A stretch of DNA of 64,000 bases from Colletotrichum lupini (Eukaryota > Ascomycota > Sordariomycetes > Glomerellales > Glomerellaceae). Position numbers and translations under genes: made by a program. The stretch lies in contig NC_064682.1 in the NCBI RefSeq assembly GCF_023278565.1, positions 3,534,001 through 3,598,000 of the forward strand, written 5' to 3'. This document shows, piece after piece, positions 1-12,341 of this stretch; the first letter of the stretch is position 1, and the number at the start of each line of letters is the position of its first letter. The notes under the pieces were generated by a model. That model saw only the letters and a program-made list of their open reading frames with translations. It ran no database searches and was not told the origin of the DNA.

Positions 1-1591
1 CCCGTCGACTACACACCCGCCGCCGTGAAGAAGCAGTCCGGCGGCTACCGCACCGATCTTAAGCCCATCAACATCACCCAGCCCCAGGGCGTCTCCTTCC
101 AGATGCAGGGCCGCCAGATCTCCTGGCAGAACTGGAACTTCCACATCGGCTTCAACTACCGCGAGGGCATCGTCCTCAGCAACATCACCTACAACGACAA
201 GGGCAACGTCCGCCCCATCTTTTACCGCCTGTCCCTCGCGGAAATGGTCGTCCCCTACGGAAACCCAGAGCACCCTCACCAGCGCAAGCACGCTTTCGAC
301 CTGGGCGAGTACGGCGCCGGATACATGACAAACAGCCTCTCGCTCGGCTGCGACTGCAAGGGCGAGATCCACTACCTCGACGCCGAGTTCCCCACCCGCA
401 ACGGCGGCGTGCGCACCATCAAGAACGCCATCTGCATCCACGAGGAGGACAGTGGCATTCTCTTCAAGCACACTGACTTCCGCGACGACTCTGTCATTGT
501 CACCCGCGGCCGCAAGCTCATCATCCAGCAAATCTTTACCGCCGCAAACTACGAATACGCAATCCAATGGATCTTCCACGTAGGTTCCCTTTACTGAAGA
601 ATACCAGAGACGAGAGACTAACACCCCACAAGCAAGACGGCACAATCCAGCCCGAAATCAAACTCACCGGCATCCTAAACACCTACTCCCTCAACCCGGG
701 CGAAGACACAAAAGGCTGGGGCACCCAAGTCTACCCGGGCGTCAACGCCCACAACCACCAGCACCTCTTCTGCCTGCGCGTCGACGCCAACATCGACGGC
801 CCCCGCAACACAGTCTTCGTCGCCGACGCCGTCGCCTCCGACGCGCCCGTCGGGTCCCCCGAGAACTTTTACGGAAACGCCTTTTACGCCAAGAAGACCA
901 AGCTCGATACCACGGGCAAGTCAAAGACCGACTACGACGGGTCGACGAGCCGCACGTGGGAGATTGCGAATACGGATAAGCTGCATCCGTACAGCGGGAA
1001 GCCGGCGAGTTATAAGCTTGTCAGTAGGGAGGTTCCTGGGTTGTTGCCCAAGGAGGGGTCGTTGGTCTGGAAGCGCGCTGGTTTCGCGAGACACGCTGTG
1101 TACGTCACAAAGTGTAAGTCTCCCTCCCCCCTCTACCTCTCTCCTTCTCATTATTTCATCACATCTTCGGCTGGAATTGAAGCTGACCAACCCCAACAGA
1201 CCGCGACGACGAACTCTGGCCCGCGGGCCGCCACGTCCCCCAAACCTCGGGCGAGCCCTCCTCCGGCATCCCCGAATGGATCGGCGACGGCACAGAGTCC
1301 ATCGAGCAAGAGGACATTGTCCTCTGGCACACCTTCGGCGTCACCCACATCCCCGCGCCCGAGGACTTCCCCATCATGCCCGTGGAACCCATCACCCTCC
1401 TCCTGCGGCCGCGCAACTTCTTCGCGAACAACCCCGTCATGGACGTCCTGCCTAGCTACTGCAGCACGCCGAGCCAGGTCGCTGCCGGCAAGGGCGCGCT
1501 GGAGGCGGCGGATGGGGTGAGCAAGCTTGCTTTTGCGGGCGGTGCGGCTGCTGGGGAGTCGTGCTGTGCGCCGGGGAAGAGTAAGCTGTGA
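1..1591 (+). CDS. Peroxisomal copper amine oxidase (5'-truncated by window edge)
   Basis: Oxidises primary amines to aldehyde, ammonia and H2O2 with copper and a topaquinone made from its own tyrosine. Exons are 1-579, 633-1113 and 1200-1591, joined by introns gtaggt...caag and gtaagt...acag; the joined frame is open throughout and gives the last 483 residues of a protein that is usually about 670-700 aa, so roughly the first 200 residues lie outside the window. Visible landmarks are the catalytic-base region (DLGEYGAGY), the topaquinone site A-N-Y-E-Y just before intron 1, the copper pair H-Q-H in NAHNHQHLF, and the third copper ligand in the WHTFGVTHIP stretch. The protein ends in S-K-L, a type 1 peroxisomal targeting signal, so it should act in peroxisomes where catalase removes the peroxide. 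Family assignment is firm; the amine substrate cannot be told. Confidence 0.96.
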
Positions 1592-2071
1592 GGTGGTGGC
1601 GGTTTCTGTACTGAGGAATTTTGGATGAAGCGTTTGGGATAGATATTTAGGCTTGCACATAGTATTGGATAGCAATTTTATTCAACAGCACATGGCTGCT
1701 TTTCTTGCGTACTGTATGATAGAGTTCTATCCTCTCCAGACCCGTGGCGCTTTCCCAGGGCCTTATTCCAATCGAGAACAAGATTTCCGCCCATCGCCCG
1801 TACCCGCAAAGAACCGTTGAGTACGATAGCGTAGTGAGACTGTACGATAATGAGAGTCGATATTAGCCGCTCAAGACACGCGTCAACTAGACACCAAAGG
1901 CAGAAGATCGTGATTAGTCTCTTGCACTCCGTTAGCATGAACACTCTGACACTCGGGTGCGGCACGTACAACGCAGATGAGGAAACTTGCGATGATGCCA
2001 TCTATGTCGGACAAAGTAGACAGCAGGAAACGTCTGGAGTCCGCCTTGTGAATGATATTCGGTCTGAGGTC
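1592..2071. other. Convergent intergenic region
   Basis: This is the 3' flank shared by the amine oxidase (plus strand) and the unidentified minus-strand gene. I see no convincing coding or structural feature; the open frames here have neither recognisable protein content nor fungal codon bias. Confidence 0.5.
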
Positions 2072-2935
2072 TTAGATAAGCTCTGGCTTGATCGCCGCAT
2101 CAGGAATATTGCCGCTGGTCTCTTGGACTTTGGAGGTAGTGTTCTCGGGAGTAGCAGCATCCTCTGGGTCAGGATCCTCGGAAGCGGGTTCCGTAGCTTC
2201 TTTGGCGAATCGCAGACGAGCCGAGAGACGGCTGAGCAGCAAGCTCGTCTCGGGATCATAAGCAGGCGCTCCATCGAGAGAGACGTCATCCTTGGGCGCG
2301 GTTCGGGGAGGTCCACGAGCGGCGTCCATGGCAGCGATGTATCGCTTGAGGAAGAGCTGCAGTTCACCCTCATGGGCGAGGAGATCCATCATGACTTCTG
2401 TGTCGACCCTGTTATTTCCAAGTACATTAGCCCCGATATGTTTAAAGTTGGTATAGTATCAGGAAAGAAAGAAGGAAGGAGCGACACGAACACTTTCTCC
2501 TTTACCGCGCGGTCAATGATGGCCTTGCAGCGACGCGCTTTCTCCAGGGACATCTCCAATATGGTGATCAGTGGCTGCGCATCATCCGACATGCCAGGGT
2601 GGAGGATCGACATCGCGAGCATGACTAGGTTGGCATGCCGAAGCGCTTCTTCCGCATGCTCAACGTAGCCTTCCGGGCTATCAATAAGCAAAGAATGTAG
2701 GACGGATTGTTTTCTAGAATCCAGTCTGGGTTCCAGGAGCAGCGCCGCAGCAGCCTTCTCCACGTGAGAGCGTGGAGCTTCAGAGAGGAACAGCGTCATG
2801 ACTGAATTGAACCGCGATTCGAGTTCTTCTGCGAGGTATTAACATGTGGAAGGTACGGGGCGAGGCAATTGGGCTGGCTTACCTCTGCCGAAATCGGGTG
2901 GCTCTGTTCCGTTGGGAGTAGCCAAGGCTGCAGAG
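2072..2935 (-). CDS. Unidentified multi-exon protein (5' end uncertain)
   Basis: I do not recognise the family. A consistent model has a 3' exon 2356-2072, a middle exon 2828-2494 and a 5' exon ending at 2883. The intron 2882-2829 (gtaagc...cgcag) is good, and the other (about 2493-2357, donor gtgttc, or donor gtaaag at 2505) keeps phase. The encoded product is acidic and helical-looking: EELESRFNSVMTLFL, a Leu/Ala-rich middle (VEKAAAALLL, HANLVMLAMSIL) and a charged, Pro/Glu-rich C-terminus ending KPELI. No signal peptide or membrane segment is visible. I found no in-frame ATG directly upstream of the 5' exon. Either another small exon lies further up beyond a GA/CT microsatellite (about 2969-2983), or translation starts at the methionine at 2799. 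The frame is supported mainly by splice phase and codon bias. Confidence 0.55.
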
Positions 2936-3440
2936 TGTACGTCGTGGTGATAGCGTTCGGGGCGAGAGAGAGAGAGAGAGAGAGGAGTGTACCAAGCTCC
3001 AGTTGATGACGTTGAAAAGGTGAGGAGGGCGAGAAAAAGAGGAAGAGAAAGAGAATCAGAAGGAACCCCCCCACCCCCAAATGAGGCAGCATCATCTCAA
3101 TGGAGGGACCTAGCACAGGCAACCGTGTCTGCCGACTTTTGAAAGTAGGGTCGCGTTGGAAATCTTTGTTTTGAATATCGGTGGATGAGACAAACAAAGA
3201 CATGGTGAATTCGCTTTCTGGAAATACGAGTGGCGTGTCTGTGAGGAGCGTGCCCCATAGAGCCAACTGGCCGTATGAAGCTGTCAAGTCACCATTGATT
3301 TAATTGAGAACAAAACGGTCAACTTCGTATTAGAGCGTGCACATCAGATCATGTGATGGTATATAATCAATTCGACAATGAGTTTGTCGCATCGTATGGC
3401 TAAATCCCTCAAGCAGATATTCCTCGCTTCCTGGAGCCAT
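2936..3440. other. Intergenic region with GA-repeat
   Basis: Upstream region of the unidentified minus-strand gene and 3' flank of the MFS permease. It contains a (GA)n microsatellite at about 2969-2983 and a C-run near 3066-3078. A further 5' exon of the neighbouring gene may hide here. Nothing else is supported. Confidence 0.5.
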
Positions 3441-5123
3441 CTAGGGCTTCCACCTGAAAGCAGGGTGCTTCCAATCCAAATCACTCTCTTCTTGTCTCGA
3501 TAAGCCCTGCAACTCGGCCTCGACGTTTCGGGCCTCACGTCTACGGTTGTCTCGCTTCATCCAGAACAACGTGAGAGTCGAGGTAATCAGAATCATGCTG
3601 CAGGTCGCCAGGTTCAATCCGTTGCCGATTGGGTAGTTGGGTGCGTCCCATGGCAAGAAAGCCCACTAAAGCCACGAGTTAGTATACAATCAAAGGCTAT
3701 AATGAGGAAGGGGGGTAGGCTTACAGTTGAAATGAGGCCTCCCACGTTGCCAAACATAACGTTTGTTCCAATCGCTGCGCTACGTGCCGTGTCGGACACG
3801 ACATTCGCGGCGACCTGAGCGTTTGTGAGGGCGCCGAGAGCGAATACAGCTGACGTGATGAGGAAAGTGGCACCGTAGCGCACTGAGAGGTCCTTTGAAG
3901 CCAGGAACATGATATAACCAATCATTGCTAGCGGTGCAGACATCATGAAGAAGATCTGTCGGCGATCGAGGCGCCAGCTGAGCAGTGGCAGCAGGACGGT
4001 GAAGAAGGCTCCAACAACGTAGGGAGGGACGGTGAAGAGTTGTTGGCGCTGAACAGTCGCCGTGGGGTAGATACCCCTGACGATCGTTGGCAGGAAGAAA
4101 GCGAGGCCTTGCACAGTGACGTTGTTCAACAGGAAGACAAACGATGTTGCCAACGTAACAGGTGCGAAAATTCCCCGACGGAGCTTCTTGGTGTCCATCT
4201 TGTCGAGGACTTGAGTCTGACCAACACGCTCAGAGCGAACACGGGTCTCGGCGAGATCCTTTTCGGCCTCTGTGAGCCAGCGAGCAGAGGCGGGGCGGTC
4301 GGTAAGGGTAATGAAGCCGATGAGCGCCAGCCCAATTGTGATGATTCCTTCGATGGCAAAGATCATGCGCCATGTATGGATGCTTCCGAATCCATCGAGG
4401 CGAAGAATGGCAGAGGCCAAGAGACCACCGAAAGCTCCAGCCAAAGGCGACATGACAATGTACAAGCTGAGGCGGAAGGCGAGTTCGGATCGTCGGTACC
4501 AGCGGGACAGGTAATAGGCAATGCCTGGCAACATTCCAGCCTCAAAGATGCCGAGAAGGAATCGGACTGCCATGAGCTGTGGGACGGTGTGGACGAAAGC
4601 AGTGCCGACTGAGCAGATGCCAAAGAGCAAGGTGGTAAGAGGGAGGAACCATCCGGGCCCCATGACCTTGCAGAGGATGTTGGCGGGAATTTCGAATAGA
4701 ATGTAGCTGATGTAGAAGACACTGAGTGTTCCATTGTAGTCGTAGCCTGCCATGCCGAGGTCCTTCTCGAGACCTGCAATGCGAGCGTTGCCTAGGGTAG
4801 TTGTAAGTCGTTGTCAACATTGTAACGAGCCGAAAAAAACAAACCAATGTTGGCTCTGTCAATGAAGCAGAAGAGGTAAAGCAGAGCGACCGTTGGCACA
4901 ATCATGAGATCGATCTTTAGCCTAAGCTTTCTCTCTACGGTCGGGTCGTACGCAAGAGACTGCTCGGTGTGCCTGACGATAAGGGGTCAACCAGGTTTCT
5001 GGGTAGTAGTGCGCTGTACGTGTCTTACTTTTCCGGGTCAAGCTTCGCGTCGTACGAGGACCTTTGCGCCATCTTGGCGTTGATGTCGTCGATGTTCTCG
5101 ACGGTGGGCTTATCGTTACTCAT
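3441..5123 (-). CDS. MFS permease, anion:cation symporter (Dal5/Tna1-like) family
   Basis: Plasma-membrane proton symporter of the family that carries allantoate, nicotinate, pantothenate, biotin and similar organic anions. Four exons (5123-5029, 4972-4845, 4791-3725, 3665-3441) have GT-AG introns that stay in phase and give 504 aa, the usual family length. The start ATG at 5123 opens a short hydrophilic N-terminus (MSNDKPTVEN), followed by the family hallmark in the first membrane segment, YLFCFIDRANIGNARIAG, then a dozen hydrophobic segments (for example VFYISYILFEIPANILCKV and FAIEGIITIGLALIGFITL). The cytosolic tail ends in QEESDLDWKHPAFRWKP. The acidic-plus-DW C-terminal box is typical of fungal members. 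The substrate cannot be decided from sequence. The gene stands alone, with a long non-coding region upstream. Confidence 0.93.
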
Positions 5124-8100
5124 GATGAAAGGAAATCGCGGTGCGTCGCTCAGCCGAATGCCTTTGTGAGCGAAATGTCGACTTCGGCGTGGTGTCGAAG
5201 AGGTAACCTGGGGTAGGAAAACTCTCGAATCTGGCAGGGGATGAAGGACCCTTTTCAATGTCGAGACGACTGACTCAACAAAACACAGTCTCAAGGGGGC
5301 CAGCTGGAAATCCCGTAGGCTGGTCCAGGCTGGCGAGATAGATATCTCATTAGCGACCCTTGTCTTTCCCCCTTGTCCCAGATTGGAGGTGGAGGCGTGG
5401 CACCTAGCTACCCCAGACGGGTTATCCCACACACCAAACAACGCGGGGTAGACATCCACAAGAGCGGACGCCTCTTTTCACATCCAATCTGCATCGGGTG
5501 CGAGCTCGGGAAACGGCACCAAGCCAGCACCAAGCAACACTTGCAGGACCGCGGCCCATGTTATCGGATCCATTCCACTCCCACATCGGGGGACATGCCA
5601 GCCAGTGAGGAAGATGCTCACTCTGATGACGTGGTGAGATGGTAATTTGGGTCTGCTACGACCGTTGCAACGATGCCAGTCTCAGGATTGGCGAACAAGC
5701 AACAATGGTGCAAGATTGGCGATGTGATGAGATGGATGTATGTTTACGCGCTGCAGCAGCTGCTTCTTCGAGGTAACTGCAGCAGCAGACACGAATATTT
5801 GGCCGAGTCTTGTCTTGCAGCCGTGCCGATAAGCAGATGTCAGAACTGCAGCTTCCCGAATAGAGCATCACATTGCGCCAGCTTCTGTGCCTCTCTCCCT
5901 CCAGACCCGTCAACAACGGCTTTGGTCGCAAGCAGCCCTTGTCCAGCCTTCCATGTCGACTAGGCTCAACTCGGCGTAACTGGGGAGGAATACAGATCAC
6001 GCTCCATTCCCGACACGTTTCGGGAGTCAATATCGGCACTCCTAGTCGGCAACCAGAGCACGAGCTTAGATTACAGGCCGCGGACTTTAGATTCGGGCGT
6101 GCATCTGTACGGGAGAGAAAACCACACCGGGCACAAGTTGCAGCTGCCGTTCGTGCGTGCGTGCGTGGGGCGGATGCGAACTAGGTAGCTGGACCTTGTC
6201 GAGCATGGGGTTTGAGCGCCGCATCATATATCAGATGCAAGACCTCCGGAGAGCCGATTGGAAGATGTCGCGAGTGGTTGAGTTGGTTTTCCCATGAACG
6301 CGCGCGGCTTCATCCGCTATTGCGACGTGCCAACCTTGGAGTCGTGGTGATGGAACTCAAATTGGGGTCCGGCGGAGTCTAGTCGTTGTCTAGTCGTCCG
6401 TGGTTGTGAATAGGCTGGGACACCACGTTGCTGTCCCCCTCCCCCTCTTGCTTTCGACAGGTCGACCCCCAACTTCCATTTCTCCAACTTTGCTTTTGGT
6501 GTTCGGATGCTGTGGCCAGCTGATCTTTGGCTTGTTGAGGCGTTTTGCTGACTTCTGCTTGCAGTGAAGACAGCTCTGAAATCCGGGATATCCGCTGCTC
6601 GGAAAGTCCGCCAAAACATGTTCATCCCTGAATCCGCAATAGGTCAATGGATTGTTGAGTATTCCGCTAGCTCGGAATGATCGGTGATATAAGAAGACGC
6701 CAACTTCCTCATCGCGACGGCGTGCTTTCCCCATCGGATCTGGATTCATCGACTATCGGAAAGGGGGTTCGGAAGTCCTCTCTGTGCGACTTGGCCTACC
6801 GGGGTTGGTGCTCTGCGCCATACGGAAAGCGTCCACGGCTTGTGTCAATGGGTTCCGAGGTTACAAGGCAGACCATGAGCGTCTTCTCTTGGCAAATGAA
6901 ATGCCTCATCTTGTTTCGCGGGGTTTGTTAATTTTTTGGCGCCATCCGAGTGAACAATTGGTGTTGTCCATGGTAGATTCGGCGAACTCTTGCCCAAACG
7001 GTCATTGACCAGGCAAGGCAATGTCGTTCACCAAGATGGATGATTGCCCACGGTCGAGACCTCGTCAAGCTAGGTATAGCATCCGATGGGAGGAGCTGAT
7101 CCGGGGAAGAAAAGGGACGCATCCGAAGCCCAGAACCTGGAGAAGCGGGAAAAGCTAAGCTTAACGTCGATAGCGTCGAATCCCGCCAGATTGGGCCGTG
7201 GCTGTACTCCGTACATAGTCCCACGCGAGATGGCATAGATTCATCGCCTGGAGACACACACACTGAATGCATCGACTAAGGCCGCTCGTGTGTTCCTTGA
7301 GGCCTCAAACTGCATCGAATTCCGAAGATGTGGTCGCCCAAACGGTCGTGCGAGGGCTGTGGGCGAATATCTATCACATCAATGGTTTCTTTGCCCAACG
7401 TGCTATGCTTGACTCGAGATAGTTGGTGCTGGGTAGGTGCCTTGGCTGTTGGAGGGAACGGCTTGATTGAAGTTCCTTTGAGAGTTTTGGTTTGAGAAAG
7501 CAACAGCCAGGTAATGGCCCTTTCCGGCGGCAGTCCGGTCTAATATCCGCGGTCCATCTGGGGAGTCCCCAGAACAGTACAGTCTGATGGAAACGAACGA
7601 TAGCAATTGAGTCGTGGATTCGTGGTTAATGGGTTGAGAACTTTGAGAGGGGGGGGCATCGCCTGGGCTCTCTCCTTGTGGACCAATAGAATGCCAGTAC
7701 CGAGTACGTACCGGAGTCACGATTTGGTTGGACAAACACGACCCACCGTGGCGGGCATCGCACGTGCATTTTCTTATCTTATCTCGTATGACATAAGCAG
7801 ATACGTACCGGAGCAGATAACGCACCTCAGGTTCAAGGGACGGGAAGGAGCAGACAGCAAAGTACGTATTCATACAATGGTTAGACTCGAAGGAGAACTC
7901 GACGACTGGCACGGCATTCTCTTCCAAACCACAACGCACATCTACAAAGCTGCCTCGCCTCATCTGATTCTCTTATGCCATCGAGTCAGCCTCACCACAT
8001 CGCTGTGCAAATTTCCAACAATTTTCACTCTGTGTCCAACAGGCAGAGGGCAGCGACAAGCAAAACTGTAATTTGACAAGCAACAGCCCGCGCACAAAGA

Positions 8101-10609
8101 GAACAATGCCAAAATCACAAGCGCAAACTACCAATGCTCCCCCGGAATGGGGACACCCCAGCTCCCAACGTCTCCTTAACGGCCAATAGGGCCGCCATCG
8201 GGCACCCAAGTCGCTTCGACAGTGGAGAATTACAATTCTCCCAAGGCCCCAGAGTCCAAGGGCCCCTCTCACACATCCACCACGCCTCACGATTCGCGAC
8301 TCTGATAGCCCACACCGGGACGCCTTATCACTGCCGCAGTGCCCCAGACCAGGCGGCGGCTGGTTGGGCAATGGGCACACAGCGTCTAGAGACTAGAGTG
8401 CAGACCGCACCAATATTTGGTACCCGACGTCATCGAGCAGGGTGGCGGTCAACTCGAACCCCCACAGAGACAAAGCTGAGCAAGGCATGTTGGCGCAGCG
8501 AGTCGCAGCACAAGCACAGTGACGGCAGAGAAGCCCGCCAGTTTCCAACTGTGTTCTGCGGAAGAGGAAGCGCAAGGCAAGGGCCGAGGCGGGAGCGAAC
8601 GCTATGCCAAAGGGCAGACGAGACGAAAGGACGAGACACTTGACAGCGAAGAAAGAGTTTGGAAGTTTCCAACGTCGGCCCATTCCACTGTTACAACTTA
8701 CGCCGCCCGGACGACAATTAACCTCTTTTCCCACCCACCCATCCGACTGTCTGGCATCCCCCATCTTCTCCATTTCCCGTCGATCCGTTCAAGCCCAACG
8801 ACGGGACCGCGGTCCATGGACGATGGGGCACCCAGCGGGCTCCATGGCTCCGTACGGGATCCCGCTGTGCGCAGGCTGGTAGATCTGGCCCGGAATGGAG
8901 TCCTAGGCTCACTCCTGGCTGCGCTTTTCCAAACAGGCGCCCCGTCGATGGCTGCCCAAGCGGCGACGTCAGGTTCGAGAGGGCACAAAAGCGGACTGGG
9001 CCACTAAGGCTAAAGGCCGCGTTGGACCGGGTCTGGAATGGTCAGATGGGCAGAACCGCAGCGAAAAGCAACGACGCAGGCCTCGGGAAGGGCTTTTTAC
9101 AAGGAGTAGCCTTGTTGCCACAGCCCTCTCGTCTCCCGCCAGGTTTGGACGACGGGTGCGATGACCGATACGGCACTGATGGCCCTCGTTAAGGACCGAC
9201 AATCACTGTCGCTCCTCGCGCAAAATGCCATGCTGCGGTCAATAGCTTGTCCAACGACGAAACAGGCTTTGGATACCGAGTTCGAATGCACTTTTGCATC
9301 CCTATTGGTGTTTCTGGCATCATGCGGGAGAGCTGCGGGCCATCAGTCCGTCGCATAACTAACAGCGGCCATCTTCTCCCTACCAGACCGTTGGACCATC
9401 CAGAGAAGGCCAGGCAAGCTGGGATCATCGCTCAAGCAGCATCGCCAACACCACCATCTTCCTCGTTCAGTCTGACGAACCAAGCCAACCCTGTCCTGGC
9501 TTCCGTCCGTCGTTCCAAGAAGCCTGCTTTTCCACTCCACCACAAATCTCCGTGTCGTGTCCAAGACTTAAACTACAAAACCGCCTCGTTTTTTCCCAGC
9601 CACCACCTTTTCGTCTGTCTGTTCTCTTTTCGCAAGGACCCTTAAAAACGACACCACTCACGGCTTGGACCAGTGCGAGTGCCCGTATCTCATTTCGCAG
9701 CTCCGGTGGTTCAGCAAGAACAGTCAGCTTCAGGATCGTTGTTGGGGAGTGTCGAGTAGACGGAGGACCATTATCGGGTCTACTGTCACAGGCCCATTTT
9801 CGTGAGGTCAGCTGGTAGAGTTCCAGGTTGCTTCCTGGCTTCACATTGCCTTCTCATAGGCCGTTTACCACCCACGCCTACCACCACACACGACACACAC
9901 AAGAGAGTCTAGAACACCGAGTCCAGTCACTTGTCGAGTTCAGTCCGGCTTTCCATCGCATCACCCGTCTTCGCCCACTACCATACACCAGTCAGCCAAA
10001 CCACGAAGAGGGGTTCATCGCCTGCCTCACTCACTCACCCACTCACTCACTCACCATACATTGTCAGTGTTACAGTGTCACATACCAGTCTCAGAAACCC
10101 TGGAAGAAGCCACTCGCACGCCACTCTAACGCAGGGCGGCGCCGCTACTCCATTATCCAATCCAAATTCCAAAATAGCCCACTGGACCCAAGTCGGGTCA
10201 ACGGCCTTCACCGACACTATCGGCGCTATTGGCCTGGGTTCGCATACCTTACGTTAGGGGGCCAGCCATCCCACCACTCACTCACTCGCTCTCTGCTGCG
10301 ACACTGGATCACACACATTATTCCCGCTTTTCCCCTCTTTCCTCGCTCTCTTCTGGCCCTCTCTCCCTAGAGGTGTCGTCATCGCCCTGATTCTCAACTC
10401 TCGCAATACGAGCGACTTCTCTCGAGATTCACAACCACGAACTCCTGTCATCACCCGATCATTCCACAACCTCCCGGGAACAAACCATCACCTGTGACAT
10501 CCCGGATCCCTAATTTCACGACCACCGCTATTTTTCTGCAATATTTTGTGATACCCGAGATCGACTTTATTTTCACTTCCAACCACACATACGTTAACCA
10601 TCAACCAAA
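5124..10609. other. Long gene-free region, includes probable long 5' leader of the next gene
   Basis: About 5.5 kb between divergently transcribed genes with no credible coding region. Many short frames exist on both strands, but none shows a recognisable motif, splice structure or the C-ending codon bias of the neighbours. From about 9,500 onward the plus strand becomes pyrimidine/CA-rich, with CACT-type simple repeats (about 10,028-10,053 and 10,275-10,290) and stretches such as CTCTTTCCTCGCTCTC. That composition is typical of long fungal 5' untranslated leaders and suggests transcription of the next gene starts well upstream. A GTGC simple repeat lies near 6,152. Composition is normal, not RIP-like, so this is not a transposon graveyard. 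Confidence 0.55.
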
Positions 10610-12341
10610 ATGGCCGGCCGTGCTGAGCGCTGGGACCGCGACCGCTTCATGCAAGAACGGGAGCGAGACCGCTATCCAGATGATCGTCGCTATCCAGACG
10701 AACGAAGCAGATTCGAGGAAAGAAGCCGCTTCGAGGAACGTGATGACTATCGCCCACCGCCTCGCCGCGGCAGAGATCACTCCGATGAGCGCTTCGACCG
10801 TGGCCCATTTGACCGCGGACATCGCGGCGGATACGAAGAGGATTCTGTAAGAGACCGCCGCTACGTCGAAGAAGACCGTTATGGTCCTCGTCGCGGAGAA
10901 CCTTTGGACCGGGAGTTTGATCGTCGTCTTTTCTTCGAAAGAGAGCAACGAGAAGTCCGTGAGGCCTCGCCACCACGCCGCCCGACCATGCTCCGTCGTC
11001 AATCTTCCCTCGACACCTTTGACCGTCGCCCTCTCCGCTTTTATGAGCGTGAGGAATATCCCCCGCCAGCCCGCCGAGAAGATGTTCGCCCTCGCGACGA
11101 TTACCGGGCCCCTCCATACGTTCCAATCCCTCTGCCCCGCACCCGCCAGCTGGGCCCCGCACCATCTCAACGATACGACGAGATCCAGATCGCCGAACCA
11201 GGCTACTACGGCGACGAGGAGTTCCGCGGCATGCCTGAGCGGGTGAAGGAGCGTGAGGTCGTTACTTCACGCCGGCGTAGAGACCGCAGCCGAGAGTCTA
11301 GGGTGTCAAGGTCAACCAGAAAGAGTTCGCACCGAAGCAGCTCACGATCAAGCAGCACATCCAGCAGGTCGACCAGCACTACCACCAAGACCGCGACGAC
11401 TGTTCGCAGCTCCTACCCGAAGAAGGGCAAGACCCGCATCCCACAGCGCCTGGTTTCCAAGCGCGCGCTCATCGACCTGGAATATCCTTACATTGAAGAG
11501 GCAAGTTTCGCTTCAATCGAGCGCGCCAACTTTGAACTAACACATTTATTTCCCAGGGTAACACCATCATTGTTCTTAAAGCTCTCGGCCAGGACAACAT
11601 CGATGAACTCCTGAAGCTCAGCGAGGAGTACAAGCAGAGTAAGTGATTCCATGTGCCTTGATCCATCTGACTGCAGCTGACATGATGCCAGGTGAATTGG
11701 AGATTGCTGCAGCTCGATCATCGGCTGGCAAGCATGAAGAACGACACGAGGAGATTTACACCATCCCTCCGCCGGTTGCTGCCCTTCCCCCGCCGCCCCC
11801 GACTGTCATCCATGTCCCTCCTCCTCCACCGGCTCCTGCTTCAGTGGCGCCGCCTCCCGCGCCCCCAACCGTCGTTTCTGCTCACCCTCCTGCTCCCCCA
11901 TCCGTCTACTATGAGGCGCCTCCTCCGCCACCTCCCGCTCCCGTTCACGAGGTTGTCAACAAGACTACCATCATCCGCGATGTCTCTCCTGCTCGCAGCT
12001 CCACATCCTACACAACATCGACGACCGCAACACCAGTCGTATACGAGCGCCGCGAGTACAGCGAAGAGGTCCCTATCGGACCCATGGCGGTCGCTGAGCG
12101 TCGCCGTAGCCGGTCTCGGTCTCGCAAGAATATCAGATCCGAGATCAAGGCTCTTGAGGCTGAGCTTCACGAGCGCAAGCACGGAAGGAGCCGTGAACTC
12201 GTCCGTGCTGAACAGATGCCCGATGGCGCTGTAGTCCTCTTCGAGGAGAAGGTCGAGAAGGTCGAGGAGCCGCGGCGTGGAGTGCGGATTGAGAAGGACA
12301 AGAAAGGTAGGATGGCCATCAGCGTACCAAAGTACTACTAA
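10610..12341 (+). CDS. Arg-rich disordered protein with DUF8035-like domain
   Basis: Three exons (10610-11500, 11557-11638, 11692-12341) give 540 aa. Residues 1-130 are a charged RD/RE/RY-rich low-complexity segment (MAGRAERWDRDRFMQ...), followed by about 30 residues of SR/RS repeats around residues 230-260, like RNA-binding or splicing-associated proteins. A folded core follows: KTRIPQRLVSKRALIDLEYP, then after intron 1 GNTIIVLKALGQDNIDELLK. This resembles the fungal domain of unknown function DUF8035 (named from memory). The third exon has a poly-proline stretch (PPPPPAPVHEVV) and a basic C-terminus ending KGRMAISVPKYY. Intron 1 has a GC-AG border (gcaagt donor at 11501); phase and domain continuity demand it. 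A further GT-AG intron may lie in the 3' UTR (from about 12342 to 12399). The function is unknown; nuclear/RNA association is inference from composition. Confidence 0.85.

Noticed and set aside
2969..2983. GA-repeat as a possible regulatory GAGA site
   Set aside because: Simple microsatellite; no evidence for a binding factor.
7403..8643. Several overlapping 120-190 codon frames on both strands
   Set aside because: They overlap one another on opposite strands, lack bias toward C-ending codons and show no family text.
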